From Chitinophaga pinensis (lineage in GTDB: Bacteria; Bacteroidota; Bacteroidia; Chitinophagales; Chitinophagaceae): DNA of 64,000 nt. Below are positions 9,898 to 17,995 of the stretch, in pieces. The first letter of the stretch is position 1, and every line of letters starts with the position of its first letter. The stretch covers positions 51,202 to 115,201 of the forward strand of contig CAMCMP010000009.1 in NCBI GenBank assembly GCA_945876095.1, written 5' to 3'. The notes under the pieces were generated by a model. That model worked only from the letters and a program-made list of their open reading frames with translations. It was not told the DNA's origin and made no database searches. A program made the translations under genes and the position numbers.

Positions 9898-10305
9898 TTA
9901 TTTAGTAGTTACGATTTCTTTTTCTAGTTGCTTTTTATCATCCTTATATTTACTAGGACATTTCAATAATATGTCGGTACACTCAAAGATTTCTCCTTGC
10001 ATTTTTCCCTTCAATACGATTCTTTCACTTTGCTCTAGTTCTGGCGGCTTGGTATTTAGGTATACTACTTTTGCTCTACCACCCAAACTATCAATCGCTG
10101 TGAAGGAAAGGTAATTGGGATTTTTTGCTGGATCGTATTCTAGCGGAACAGACCTATCAAGTCTAGCAATTAAATGAACAAATTTCCCTTGCTTTTTTTT
10201 AGCAGAAAGAATGGTGTCATAGGTTGAAAAATCAACCGACAGCATTATTAATGCTCCAATTGCAATGGCTATTCCTACCAGGACTATGATGTGACTTTTT
10301 TTCAT
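9898..10305 (-). CDS. ccmE: Cytochrome c maturation heme chaperone CcmE, CXXXY type
   Basis: CcmE is a membrane-anchored periplasmic heme chaperone. It has an N-terminal anchor at residues 6-23 and an OB-fold core. At the C-terminus, where E. coli has the heme-binding HXXXY, this protein reads CPSKY (Cys116-Tyr120). Cysteine replacing the heme-binding histidine is known for a minority of CcmE proteins in archaea and Desulfovibrio. I start at the ATG at 10303-10305 (MKKSHIIVLVG), giving 135 residues. An upstream in-frame ATG at 10362 would put a poorly fitting segment before the anchor. It is followed at once by the CcmF-like gene. Confidence 0.88.
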   Translation of the reverse strand: MKKSHIIVLVGIAIAIGALIMLSVDFSTYDTILSAKKKQGKFVHLIARLDRSVPLEYDPAKNPNYLSFTAIDSLGGRAKVVYLNTKPPELEQSERIVLKGKMQGEIFECTDILLKCPSKYKDDKKQLEKEIVTTK

Positions 10306-10539
10306 TGATAAACAATTTAGAATATGACAAAGGTAGGTCAAAAATAGGCTTGAACAGTCCAATTTATTGATTCCTAGGGAAGGTTAGCGGATTAATTTAT
10401 TCAAAGCACTGAAATCATTGAGTTTAATGGCATTTTTAGAAAATCAATAGGAAATAAGCACCACTGGGTCACTTAAAAGTGTTGTTTTTCAAATAGGCGT
10501 TATTGGAAATTTTGTTTAACGGATTTTTTCTTTAAAATC

Positions 10540-10570
10540 ATTGCGATTATTGATTGCTGGCTTATCTTTG
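10540..10570 (+). promoter_or_regulatory. Bacteroidota-type promoter of the arginase-fold gene
   Basis: ATTG at 10540-10543, a 19-base spacer and TATCTTTG at 10563-10570 match the Bacteroidota sigma-ABfr consensus TTTG-N19-TANNTTTG with one mismatch. A start site near 10575 would leave a leader of about 50 bases before the ATG at 10625. It also rules out the upstream TTG at 10541 as the true translation start. Confidence 0.65.
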
Positions 10571-10624
10571 CAAAGTTTTAAATATCCATTGTCCCCATTC
10601 ACCTTTTTTTACACTGTAAAAGTA

Positions 10625-11683
10625 ATGACTGACCTTTCACTTTTTGACCCGAATAAAGTTAGTAATCCAAAGAATAATATTTTCGGTTTACCATTCAGTG
10701 AAGAAGATGCAAAATTAGTTATACTACCTGTTCCTTGGGAGGTTACGGTTAGCTGTATTGCAGGTACAGCAAGGGCTCCAGAACACATTTTTAAGGCTAG
10801 CTTACAAGTTGATTTATTTGACCCTGAGTTTAAAGATGCTTGGAAACAGGGATATTTTATGCGTGCAATAGACAGGAAAGTCTTAATGAAAAGTGATTAT
10901 TTACGCAAAGAAGCCGAATTATATATCAATTATATCTCAGAAGGAGAAAATGTTCAGGATAATAAATTCATGTGCAAAACCTTAAAGGAAGTCAATGCGG
11001 GTAGTATTTTTATGAATGAGTGGGTTTTTCAGCAAACCAAAGAGTTATTGGATGCAGGAAAACTGGTGGGTTTATTGGGTGGTGACCATAGTACTCCATT
11101 TGGATTTTTAAAGGCTATTGCCGAAAAACATGGAGATTTTGGAATATTACAAATTGATGCGCATTGTGATTTGAGAAAAGCCTACGAAAATTTTAATTAT
11201 TCGAATGCTTCTATCATGTACAATTCTTTGGAAGAAATTCCTCAATTACAAAAGTTGGTTCAAATAGGAATTCGTGATTACTGTGAGGAAGAATGGGATT
11301 ATATTGAAAAAAGCAAACAACGTGTAATTACCTATTTTGATAAAGATATAAAGGAGCGGTTATATGAGGGTGAGACTTGGCAAAATCTTGTACTAGAAAT
11401 GATCGAACACTTACCTCAAAAAGTTTATATTAGTTTTGATATTGATGGACTCGATCCTAAATTATGTCCTCATACAGATACTCCTGTGCAGGGAGGATTT
11501 GAGACCGAACAAATATTTTACCTACTTAAAAAATTATTAAATAGCGGTCGTCAAATTGTAGGTTTTGATTTAAATGAAGTAGGCTTAAGTTCCAATGAAT
11601 GGGATGAAAATGTAGGTGCAAGATGTCTTTTTAAATTATGCAATACATTAATAGCTTCCAGTCAGTTGTATGATTCTAAATGA
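10625..11683 (+). CDS. Arginase/agmatinase-family ureohydrolase
   Basis: This 352-residue protein has the binuclear manganese site of the ureohydrolase fold: GGDHS (His155), QIDAHCD (Asp178, His180, Asp182) and SFDIDGLDP (Asp272, Asp274). Family members hydrolyse guanidino or formimino compounds such as arginine, agmatine or formiminoglutamate. The substrate loops do not let me choose among these. The N-terminal 100 residues are longer than in classical arginases, as in Bacteroidota agmatinase-family proteins. The start is the ATG at 10625-10627 (MTDLSLFDPNK), supported by the promoter just upstream. A hairpin overlaps the stop codon. Confidence 0.85.
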   Translation: MTDLSLFDPNKVSNPKNNIFGLPFSEEDAKLVILPVPWEVTVSCIAGTARAPEHIFKASLQVDLFDPEFKDAWKQGYFMRAIDRKVLMKSDYLRKEAELYINYISEGENVQDNKFMCKTLKEVNAGSIFMNEWVFQQTKELLDAGKLVGLLGGDHSTPFGFLKAIAEKHGDFGILQIDAHCDLRKAYENFNYSNASIMYNSLEEIPQLQKLVQIGIRDYCEEEWDYIEKSKQRVITYFDKDIKERLYEGETWQNLVLEMIEHLPQKVYISFDIDGLDPKLCPHTDTPVQGGFETEQIFYLLKKLLNSGRQIVGFDLNEVGLSSNEWDENVGARCLFKLCNTLIASSQLYDSK

Positions 11684-11698
11684 TATTTCATTTAGAAT
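11673..11698. other. 11-bp perfect hairpin spanning a stop codon
   Basis: ATTCTAAATGA (11673-11683) and TCATTTAGAAT (11688-11698) pair perfectly around a TATT loop. The left arm ends exactly with the TGA stop of the arginase-fold gene. There is no long T-run after it, so it may be a weak terminator or a 3' mRNA-stabilising hairpin. It argues against the ATG at 11680 being used by the next gene. Confidence 0.5.
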
Positions 11699-11748
11699 TT
11701 CAATCAATGGGTTTACTTTTATATACGCTTCATAGATATTTATTAACT

Positions 11749-12300
11749 ATGTATACCCTTCAAATTAAAGAGAGTAGGCCTCAATTGGAAATTACTCTAT
11801 TTAGGGCATTATTAGCTTTTGCTGCATTGACAACATTGGTTTTAAAAACTAATTCAAATTATTTTATCAATTTAGTCGCTGCACTATTATTATTTTCATC
11901 TGCTGTATTTATTGAATTTCTACTTGTAAAATTGTCGACCCGGAAATTGTTTTTATTAATGGTTGCTTCAATTATTATTTTAGTGGCAACTCATTCTATC
12001 ATATATTCTATAATTTTTTTATTGGCAGGTTTATTGGCGAGTAATTTTAATCAATCTTCTCAGATTTATATTTCAAAGGATCTTATTGAACTTAAAAAAG
12101 GCTTCTTTAATAATACCTATCATTGGAATGAATTTTCAAACATAATATTAAAGGATGAATTGATTACAATGGATTTTATAAATAATCGATTGATACAATT
12201 AATGGTAGATGAAAAATCTACTAAAATAAATGAATCTGAATTCAATGAATTTTGTAGTGTTTTACTAAAATCCAATCAATCACCAACTGATATTCTATAA
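11749..12300 (+). CDS. Uncharacterised membrane protein, about four helices
   Basis: I do not recognise a family. From the ATG at 11749 the product is 183 residues (MYTLQIKESRPQLE...). It has hydrophobic segments at about residues 17-34, 40-58 and 63-97 (probably two helices), followed by a soluble C-terminal region of about 85 residues rich in Lys, Asn and Ile. The layout resembles small Bacteroidota proteins with a membrane domain and a PH-like tail. In-frame ATGs at 11680 (overlapping the previous stop by 4 bases) and 11707 would extend the N-terminus. I prefer 11749 because the hairpin over 11673-11698 would occlude the first. Confidence 0.55.
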   Translation: MYTLQIKESRPQLEITLFRALLAFAALTTLVLKTNSNYFINLVAALLLFSSAVFIEFLLVKLSTRKLFLLMVASIIILVATHSIIYSIIFLLAGLLASNFNQSSQIYISKDLIELKKGFFNNTYHWNEFSNIILKDELITMDFINNRLIQLMVDEKSTKINESEFNEFCSVLLKSNQSPTDIL

Positions 12301-12416
12301 AGGGTAATGAAATTAAAAATTGAGCAACTCCAACAAATTGTCGAAATTTGTACTTTGGATTATCAATTGGATCAGTAATTTATTTTTTATCATTAGCATT
12401 ACAGTCAATTTTTTTT

Positions 12417-13715
12417 ATGTCATTATACCAAAGTCCTTTCATTTTATATTCTGATGGCGAGGGAAATATTTTTGAGGATAATTCCTTGTATGCAACCGGC
12501 AGAAGTGGATGGGATGCATATGCAGTTCCTTTGGAGGAGTGGATAGATTTGCCAGATGGCGGTAATTTGTATGAGTTACCAGGTAGAAGAGGTATTGGAA
12601 TTGATGTAGAGACTGGTAATATGCGTTTGTGTGAAAAGGGTTGGGCTGTTGCTGCATTTATTCCTCCTGCTCATACTGGATTGTATATGGCAGCCTATGA
12701 AACATCAGATGACGCACCTACTTTACCTTTATTTTGCTATACAGCCGCTGGTTGGTTAAATGATAAACTTTATGTACCAGCTGTTCGCATAGAGCAAGAT
12801 ATCCGACAAGAAACTATCGGATATGATGAAGCTAAAATAGTTTCAGGCACTTCAAATTTATTGGAAGCCTATCCGCACAATCGATTGGTGAAGCATTTGA
12901 TGGAAAACTGCTGCATGACTTATAATTGTCCAGCGGCTAGAAATTTTGCATTAAGTCGCTGGGAATGTCCTGTACCTTCCTCACCTGCCTGTAATGCTAA
13001 TTGTATTGGTTGTATTAGTTTTCAACCGGTAGAAGAAACGATTGTAAGCACTCAAGATAGATTAAGCTTTCGGCCTACTCCTGAAGAGATTACAGAATTT
13101 ACCGTTCCTCATTTACAAACAGCTCCCTTTCCTATTATCAGTTTTGGACAGGGATGTGAAGGAGAGCCACTGTTGATGTGGGAAACTATTAGAGATAGCA
13201 TAATTGAAATCAGAAAACATACTCCAAAAGGAAGTATTAATATCAATACCAACGGAAGTAAACCTGATGCGGTGAAAGCCTTATGTGAAGCTGGATTGAA
13301 TAGCATGCGGGTAAGTACCAATTCGGCAAGGGAAAGTATTTATACACCTTACTATCGTCCTAATAATTATGTATTTGCAGATTTACTAGAGAGTTTAAAA
13401 ATTGTTCGTAGTTATGGAGGTTGGACAAGTCTTAATTACTTTGTTTTTCCAGGGATGACCGATAGTATTGAAGAATATGAAGCACTGAGAGTTTTGATTA
13501 AAGAAACGGATCTATGTATGATTCAATGGCGCAATTTTAATATTGATCCTGATTGGTATTTGGGTAAAATAGGAGTGACAGATACTGGTGAATGCATGGG
13601 TATTAAACAAATGATGGAATTAATTCAGGAGGAATTTCCCCGTCTAAAATTTGGTTATTTTAATCCATCTATTGAAAGAATAAAAGGGGATTATGCTGTA
13701 GACTTCGCTCACTAA
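12417..13715 (+). CDS. Radical SAM protein with N-terminal accessory domain
   Basis: The 432-residue protein has the radical SAM cluster motif as CNANCIGC (Cys192, Cys196, Cys199), unusually far from the N-terminus. A glycine-rich ISFGQGCEGEPL follows at about 222-233, and a barrel strand with INTNGS later. Extra cysteines lie just before the motif (165, 166, 171, 184) and could hold a second cluster or metal; that is inference. The first 160 residues form a separate domain with no motif I recognise. The start is the ATG at 12417 (MSLYQSPFILY); an upstream TTG frame would only add a hydrophobic stretch. The reaction is unknown. Confidence 0.82.
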   Translation: MSLYQSPFILYSDGEGNIFEDNSLYATGRSGWDAYAVPLEEWIDLPDGGNLYELPGRRGIGIDVETGNMRLCEKGWAVAAFIPPAHTGLYMAAYETSDDAPTLPLFCYTAAGWLNDKLYVPAVRIEQDIRQETIGYDEAKIVSGTSNLLEAYPHNRLVKHLMENCCMTYNCPAARNFALSRWECPVPSSPACNANCIGCISFQPVEETIVSTQDRLSFRPTPEEITEFTVPHLQTAPFPIISFGQGCEGEPLLMWETIRDSIIEIRKHTPKGSININTNGSKPDAVKALCEAGLNSMRVSTNSARESIYTPYYRPNNYVFADLLESLKIVRSYGGWTSLNYFVFPGMTDSIEEYEALRVLIKETDLCMIQWRNFNIDPDWYLGKIGVTDTGECMGIKQMMELIQEEFPRLKFGYFNPSIERIKGDYAVDFAH

Positions 13716-13726
13716 TAATATCATTT

Positions 13727-13766
13727 AACAAAAAATGCCGCTGATTTTGCAGTGGCATTTTTTGTT
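13727..13766. terminator. Bidirectional Rho-independent terminator
   Basis: Arms 13727-13743 and 13750-13766 form a 17-bp stem (core ATGCCGCTG / CAGTGGCAT) with one G-T pair and A/T tails on both sides. It lies between the convergent radical SAM gene and ndk and can serve both. Confidence 0.9.
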
Positions 13767-13785
13767 AAAACTTAAATTGATTTTA

Positions 13786-14202
13786 TTAAAATTGCTCTAA
13801 TTTACTAAAGAAAAAGTCTCCCTCAATTGCTGCATTGGCATCACTATCACTTCCGTGAATAGCATTTTCACCAATTGAAGCAGCATATAATTTACGAATG
13901 GTACCTTCAGCTGCCTCGGAAGGATTGGTAGCACCAATTAAAATTCTGAAATCTTCTACTGCGTTGTTTTTTTCAAGAATGGCTGCACAAATAGGACCAC
14001 TACTCATAAACCCAACTAGTTCTCCATAAAAAGGTCTTTCTCTGTGTACTGCATAAAATTCACCTGCTTTTTCTGCAGACAAGTGAAGCATTTTTAAGCT
14101 AACGATTCTAAAACCTGCAGCATTTATTTTTTCCAAAATGGCACCAGTATGACCTTTTTTGGTAGCATCTGGTTTGATCATTGTAAAAGTTCTATTACTC
14201 AT
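13786..14202 (-). CDS. ndk: Nucleoside diphosphate kinase
   Basis: Ndk transfers the gamma phosphate of ATP to nucleoside diphosphates through a phosphohistidine. The 138-residue protein starts [17 protein letters not shown] at the ATG at 14200-14202. It contains the active-site NAIHGSDS with the catalytic His near residue 116, and the Kpn-loop region [15 protein letters not shown]. Its length matches the family. An upstream in-frame ATG at 14268 would add 22 unconserved residues and is rejected. It stands alone, ending at a shared terminator. Confidence 0.96.
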   Translation of the reverse strand: MSNRTFTMIKPDATKKGHTGAILEKINAAGFRIVSLKMLHLSAEKAGEFYAVHRERPFYGELVGFMSSGPICAAILEKNNAVEDFRILIGATNPSEAAEGTIRKLYAASIGENAIHGSDSDANAAIEGDFFFSKLEQF

Positions 14203-14402
14203 ATTATTTATTTTGAAGCGCAAATATAGTAAGTTTTGTGGCTGAAAATTGATTTCTTGGTGTCCCAATCAGCTTTTATAAGTTTGAAAATATATTAATG
14301 ATCTAAACTTCATAAAAAAAGAACCCCCTTTTTATAATTCAATACCGTTGGCTAAAATTGAATTAATCTTACTTTACAAAGTCCAAACTGACATTTTTTC
14401 CA

Positions 14403-14410
14403 TACTTTTG
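14403..14410 (+). promoter_or_regulatory. Minus-7-like box upstream of nrnA
   Basis: TACTTTTG fits the Bacteroidota TANNTTTG element, 8 bases before the nrnA ATG. No clear TTTG is found 19 bases upstream, so this is a half-match. If used, the leader would be only a few bases long. Confidence 0.4.
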
Positions 14411-14418
14411 ACCGCTTT

Positions 14419-15438
14419 ATGCTTCAAATCAACGAAATATTTCCTCTATTAGGTGATCCCAAAAATGTAGTGATTACTACTCATCAAAAGCCTGATGGTG
14501 ATGCAATGGGTTCATCGCTGGGTTTATTTCATTTTTTAAAGCAACTAAATCACAAGGTTACAGTAATTTCACCTACCAATTGGGCTGATTTTTTAGATTG
14601 GATGCCCGGAACGAAATTGGTATTGGATTATGAAAAACAAACAGAAGAAGCGAACGAGTTGATAGATAAAGCAGACTGGATATTTTGTCTTGATTTCAAT
14701 ACCTTGAGTAGGACAAAAAGAATGGAGGAGAAATTATCAAATGCTACTGGGAAAAGAGTTTTAGTTGATCACCACCAGGAGCCTCAGATAGAAAAATTTG
14801 CTTTTGGTACTAGTAATACCAAAAAAAGTTCTACCTGCGAAATGATATATGATTTGATCATCGATTCCGGTAATGAAGCACTTATTAATGAATCGGTTGC
14901 CGAATGTCTATACGCAGGTGTGATGACTGATACGGGCTCTTTTAGATTTCCAAGTACCAATGCCTCGGTTCATAGAATGGTGGCTACTTTAAAGGATAAA
15001 GGTTTGCAACATAGCCAAGTGCATGAAGCGTTATTTGACAATTATCTTGAAAATAGGTTTAGATTCATTGGACATGTATTGTTGAATAGAATGGAAATAT
15101 TTTATGAATACAATACAGCTTTAATAGCAGTGAATCAGCAAGATCTTTTAAAGTACGATATTATTACAGGTGATACAGAAGGATTGGTAAATTATCCCTT
15201 GAGTATTAAGGGAATTCAATTTGCTGCAATCGTAATAGATAGGGGGGAAGAAAGAAAATGTTCATTTAGGAGTAAAGGTAGCTTTGATGTGAATACCTTT
15301 GCAAGGAAGTATTTTAACGGAGGGGGTCATTTTAACGCTGCAGGAGGACAAAGCAAGGAGACTTTAGATGCTGTAGTAGCTAAGTTTAAAGAGGCAATGA
15401 CCGAAAATAAAGATCAATTAAGCAATTATCAATTTTAA
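14419..15438 (+). CDS. nrnA: DHH-family oligoribonuclease / pAp phosphatase NrnA
   Basis: NrnA degrades very short RNAs and can dephosphorylate 3',5'-pAp. The 339-residue protein has the DHH phosphoesterase metal motifs: THQKPDGDAMGS (His22, Asp26, Asp28), LDFNTLSR (Asp92) and VDHHQEP (Asp117, His118, His119). The DHHA1 domain ends with GGGHFNAAGG at 301-310. The downstream FKBP lipoprotein starts 10 bases after the stop, so the two are likely one operon, an arrangement common in this phylum. Confidence 0.9.
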   Translation: MLQINEIFPLLGDPKNVVITTHQKPDGDAMGSSLGLFHFLKQLNHKVTVISPTNWADFLDWMPGTKLVLDYEKQTEEANELIDKADWIFCLDFNTLSRTKRMEEKLSNATGKRVLVDHHQEPQIEKFAFGTSNTKKSSTCEMIYDLIIDSGNEALINESVAECLYAGVMTDTGSFRFPSTNASVHRMVATLKDKGLQHSQVHEALFDNYLENRFRFIGHVLLNRMEIFYEYNTALIAVNQQDLLKYDIITGDTEGLVNYPLSIKGIQFAAIVIDRGEERKCSFRSKGSFDVNTFARKYFNGGGHFNAAGGQSKETLDAVVAKFKEAMTENKDQLSNYQF

Positions 15439-15448
15439 ACACATAACC

Positions 15449-16426
15449 ATGAAACACTTTTTTTATTTATTAGCAGTAGCATCTTTGTTATTTGCAAGTT
15501 GTAGTAAACCTTTCAAAAAAGCAGAAGGCGGCCTACAGTACAAGATTATTTCCAATGAAAAAGGAAAACTATTGAAAAATGGCAATTTCTTTGAAATTCA
15601 ATTTGACCAAGTTTATAGTGGAGCTGGAAAAGACTCTGTTCTTTTTGATTCAAAGACCACATCTAATCAGATCGTAAGTTTAGATTCAAATACAATTCCT
15701 CCAGTGTATTACAAAATTTTCAGCGAATCAAGAAATGGAGATAGTATTGTAGTAAAGCAATCTACAGATAGTATAATGAAAGGTGGTAATACTCCTCCAT
15801 TCATTAAAAAAGGTGCATTTATTGTGGCTCATTATAAGATTGTGAATGTTTATGAAACAAAAGAATTAGCAGATGTTGCTTATCAAAAGCAAATGGTTTT
15901 AGCAAAAACTAGGGATTCTATCAAAGCTATTGAGCAAATAAAAGTGGATGACAAAATCATCACTGAATATTTGGATAAAAATAAGATCAAGGCAGTAAAA
16001 GCACCTCAAGGTACTTACGTTGAAATCATTGCTCCAGGTGCTGGTGATGTGGTGGATAGTTCTAAAGTTTTAAAAGTAAATTATACTGGAAAAGTTTTAG
16101 GGACTGACAAGGCTTTTGATTCTAATACCGACTCAGCTTTCGGTCACCTAGAAGTATTACCAGTAAATATGGGTGCTATTCCTGGTACACCGGGTAGTGT
16201 AATTAAAGGTTGGACTGATGGTTTGTCATTATTGAAAAAAGGTGGAAAAGCTAAATTATATATTCCATCCTCATTGGCTTACGGTTCACGTGGTGCTGGA
16301 GGACAAATTCTACCTAATGCAAATCTGATGTTTGATGTAGAAGTATTGGATGTTATGAGTGCTGCACAAGCAAAAAAAGAGGAAGAAAAGAAAATTGCTC
16401 CGCCACCGCCTCCTGCTAAAAAATAG
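15449..16426 (+). CDS. FKBP-type peptidyl-prolyl isomerase lipoprotein
   Basis: This 325-residue protein has a lipoprotein signal peptide ending LLFASC, with Cys18 as the lipidated residue. The C-terminal FKBP domain spans about 190-310: LKVNYTGKVL, a VIKGWTDGLSLLKKGGKAKLYIP-type core at about 250-272, and LAYGSRGAGG. The N-terminal 150 residues resemble a degenerate second FKBP-like domain joined by a charged helix. It ends in a Lys/Glu and Pro-rich tail. It probably assists folding of envelope proteins in the periplasm. It is paired with nrnA and followed by a strong terminator. Confidence 0.9.
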   Translation: MKHFFYLLAVASLLFASCSKPFKKAEGGLQYKIISNEKGKLLKNGNFFEIQFDQVYSGAGKDSVLFDSKTTSNQIVSLDSNTIPPVYYKIFSESRNGDSIVVKQSTDSIMKGGNTPPFIKKGAFIVAHYKIVNVYETKELADVAYQKQMVLAKTRDSIKAIEQIKVDDKIITEYLDKNKIKAVKAPQGTYVEIIAPGAGDVVDSSKVLKVNYTGKVLGTDKAFDSNTDSAFGHLEVLPVNMGAIPGTPGSVIKGWTDGLSLLKKGGKAKLYIPSSLAYGSRGAGGQILPNANLMFDVEVLDVMSAAQAKKEEEKKIAPPPPPAKK

Positions 16427-16450
16427 AAATAAAAACTTTCAATTCTTATA

Positions 16451-16486
16451 AAAAAAGCGATCCGAATTAATTCGGATCGCTTTTTT
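16451..16486. terminator. Bidirectional terminator, perfect palindrome
   Basis: A 36-bp perfect palindrome with core GCGATCCGAATT / AATTCGGATCGC has A6 and T6 ends. It lies between the convergent FKBP lipoprotein gene and folP and should end both transcripts. Confidence 0.93.
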
Positions 16487-16514
16487 GTTTAATTTATTTT
16501 ATAAAATCTTGGAG

Positions 16515-17345
16515 TTATGCTTTATCAAAAGCTGTAAAAACTGTTATTGCTTCTTTGGCTTCCTTTACATCATGAACCCTTAAAATAGAAGCTCCTTGTT
16601 GTAGTGCAATCGTATTTAAAACAGTGCTACCATTCAGGGCATCTGATACGTCAATACCTAAGGTTTTGTATATCATACTTTTTCTTGAAAGTCCAGCCAA
16701 AATTGGTTGATCTAATATTTTAAAAACAGACAATTGTTTTAATAAGATAAAATTCTGATGAATTGTTTTTCCAAAACCAAAGCCTGGGTCAATGACCAGA
16801 TCTTTTATACCAGCTCGCTTACATTGATCAATTTTATCAATAAAAAAATCAAGAACTTCTTTTACCAAATCCTCATAACTCGGATTGTTTTGCATGTTTT
16901 CTGGGGTACCTTTCATGTGCATACAGATGTAGGGTACATTGAGTGAACTTACACAATTGATCATTTCTGGATCTAAGGAGCCAGCACTAATGTCATTTAC
17001 TAGGGATGACCCTGCATTGATTGCTGCTAACGCAACTTGGCTATGATAGGTATCAATGGACAAAATGGTTTGTGGATAGCTGGCAAGAATGGAATCGATT
17101 ACTGGGATTACTCTTTTAATTTCCTCCGAAGCGCTGATTCTTTCACTGCCTGGCCTTGTACTTTGTCCACCAATATCTATTATTGCAGCTCCTTCCCTTA
17201 TCATTTTCCCCGCCTGCTCAACTATTTTTTCCAAACCATCGTTTAAATCTCCCTTGTAAAACGAATCGGGGGTCGCATTGATAATCCCCATTACCAATGG
17301 TTGCTCGGTAGTTAATAATTTTCCTTTACAGTTAAGTGTGAACAT
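16515..17345 (-). CDS. folP: Dihydropteroate synthase
   Basis: FolP condenses p-aminobenzoate with hydroxymethyl-dihydropterin diphosphate in folate synthesis and is the target of sulfonamides. The 276-residue TIM barrel shows MGIINATPDSF (residues 19-29), DIGGQSTRPGSE (57-68) and DPGFGFGKT (about 190), the usual pterin and diphosphate-binding loops. No alteration is seen in these motifs. The ATG at 17345 lies just outside a -7-like box for the divergent DUF1599 gene. Confidence 0.95.
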   Translation of the reverse strand: MFTLNCKGKLLTTEQPLVMGIINATPDSFYKGDLNDGLEKIVEQAGKMIREGAAIIDIGGQSTRPGSERISASEEIKRVIPVIDSILASYPQTILSIDTYHSQVALAAINAGSSLVNDISAGSLDPEMINCVSSLNVPYICMHMKGTPENMQNNPSYEDLVKEVLDFFIDKIDQCKRAGIKDLVIDPGFGFGKTIHQNFILLKQLSVFKILDQPILAGLSRKSMIYKTLGIDVSDALNGSTVLNTIALQQGASILRVHDVKEAKEAITVFTAFDKA

Positions 17346-17358
17346 CAGATAGAAATGG

Positions 17359-17366
17359 TATTTTTG
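17359..17366 (+). promoter_or_regulatory. Minus-7-like box upstream of the DUF1599 gene
   Basis: TATTTTTG fits TANNTTTG and lies 32 bases before the ATG at 17399. No TTTG is found 19 bases upstream. The position favours the ATG at 17399 over the earlier in-frame TTG at 17369. Confidence 0.4.
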
Positions 17367-17398
17367 ACTTGTACAAAATTATACACTTACAGCAAACA

Positions 17399-17947
17399 AT
17401 GAACACTCATCAACAATACGATTCAGCGATTCAAAGCTGCAGAGATATTTTTTTAAAGAAAACTCAAGATTACGGTACTTCCTGGAGAGTTTATAGAACC
17501 ATTTCTATTGTAGATCAAATTTATATAAAGGCTAAGCGAATTAGAACCATTCAAGAAAAAGGAACTCAAAAAGTAGGGGATGACCTTATTAGTGAATTCA
17601 AAGGTATTTTGAATTATAGTATTATTGGCTTAATTCAACTTCAACTTGCTTCCGATGAGACAGAAGAATTACCGGTGCAACAAGTTGAAAATTTGTACAA
17701 TGACCAGGTGAATATGGCCAAAAGATTAATGGAAGATAAAAATCATGATTATGGTGAAGCTTGGCGACAAATGAGTCAGGAAAGTTTTGCTGATTTGATA
17801 TTGGCAAAATTGCTTCGCATCAAACAAATTTTGAAAAACGATGGAAAAACTATCGCTAGTGAAGGAATTGACGCTAATTTTTTCGATATAATGAACTATT
17901 CAGTATTTGCATTGATTTTAATTGACGAAAATGTTCATCGAGCATAA
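17399..17947 (+). CDS. DUF1599 (Nmad1) protein with two tandem repeats
   Basis: The 182-residue protein is built of two copies of the same motif. One is DIFLKKTQDYGTSWRVYR at about 18-35; the other is RLMEDKNHDYGEAWRQMS at about 105-122. Both are followed by helices with conserved LxKxxRIxxI. This is the DUF1599 family, also called nucleotide modification associated domain 1. Its role is unknown; the name comes from association with modified-nucleotide pathways in phages. It is divergent from folP, and the downstream DoxX-like gene follows after 48 bases. Confidence 0.82.
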   Translation: MNTHQQYDSAIQSCRDIFLKKTQDYGTSWRVYRTISIVDQIYIKAKRIRTIQEKGTQKVGDDLISEFKGILNYSIIGLIQLQLASDETEELPVQQVENLYNDQVNMAKRLMEDKNHDYGEAWRQMSQESFADLILAKLLRIKQILKNDGKTIASEGIDANFFDIMNYSVFALILIDENVHRA

Positions 17948-17995
17948 GGTTTTAATCGGTTTAGTTTTTTAATTATATATACTCAAAAATTTCCC

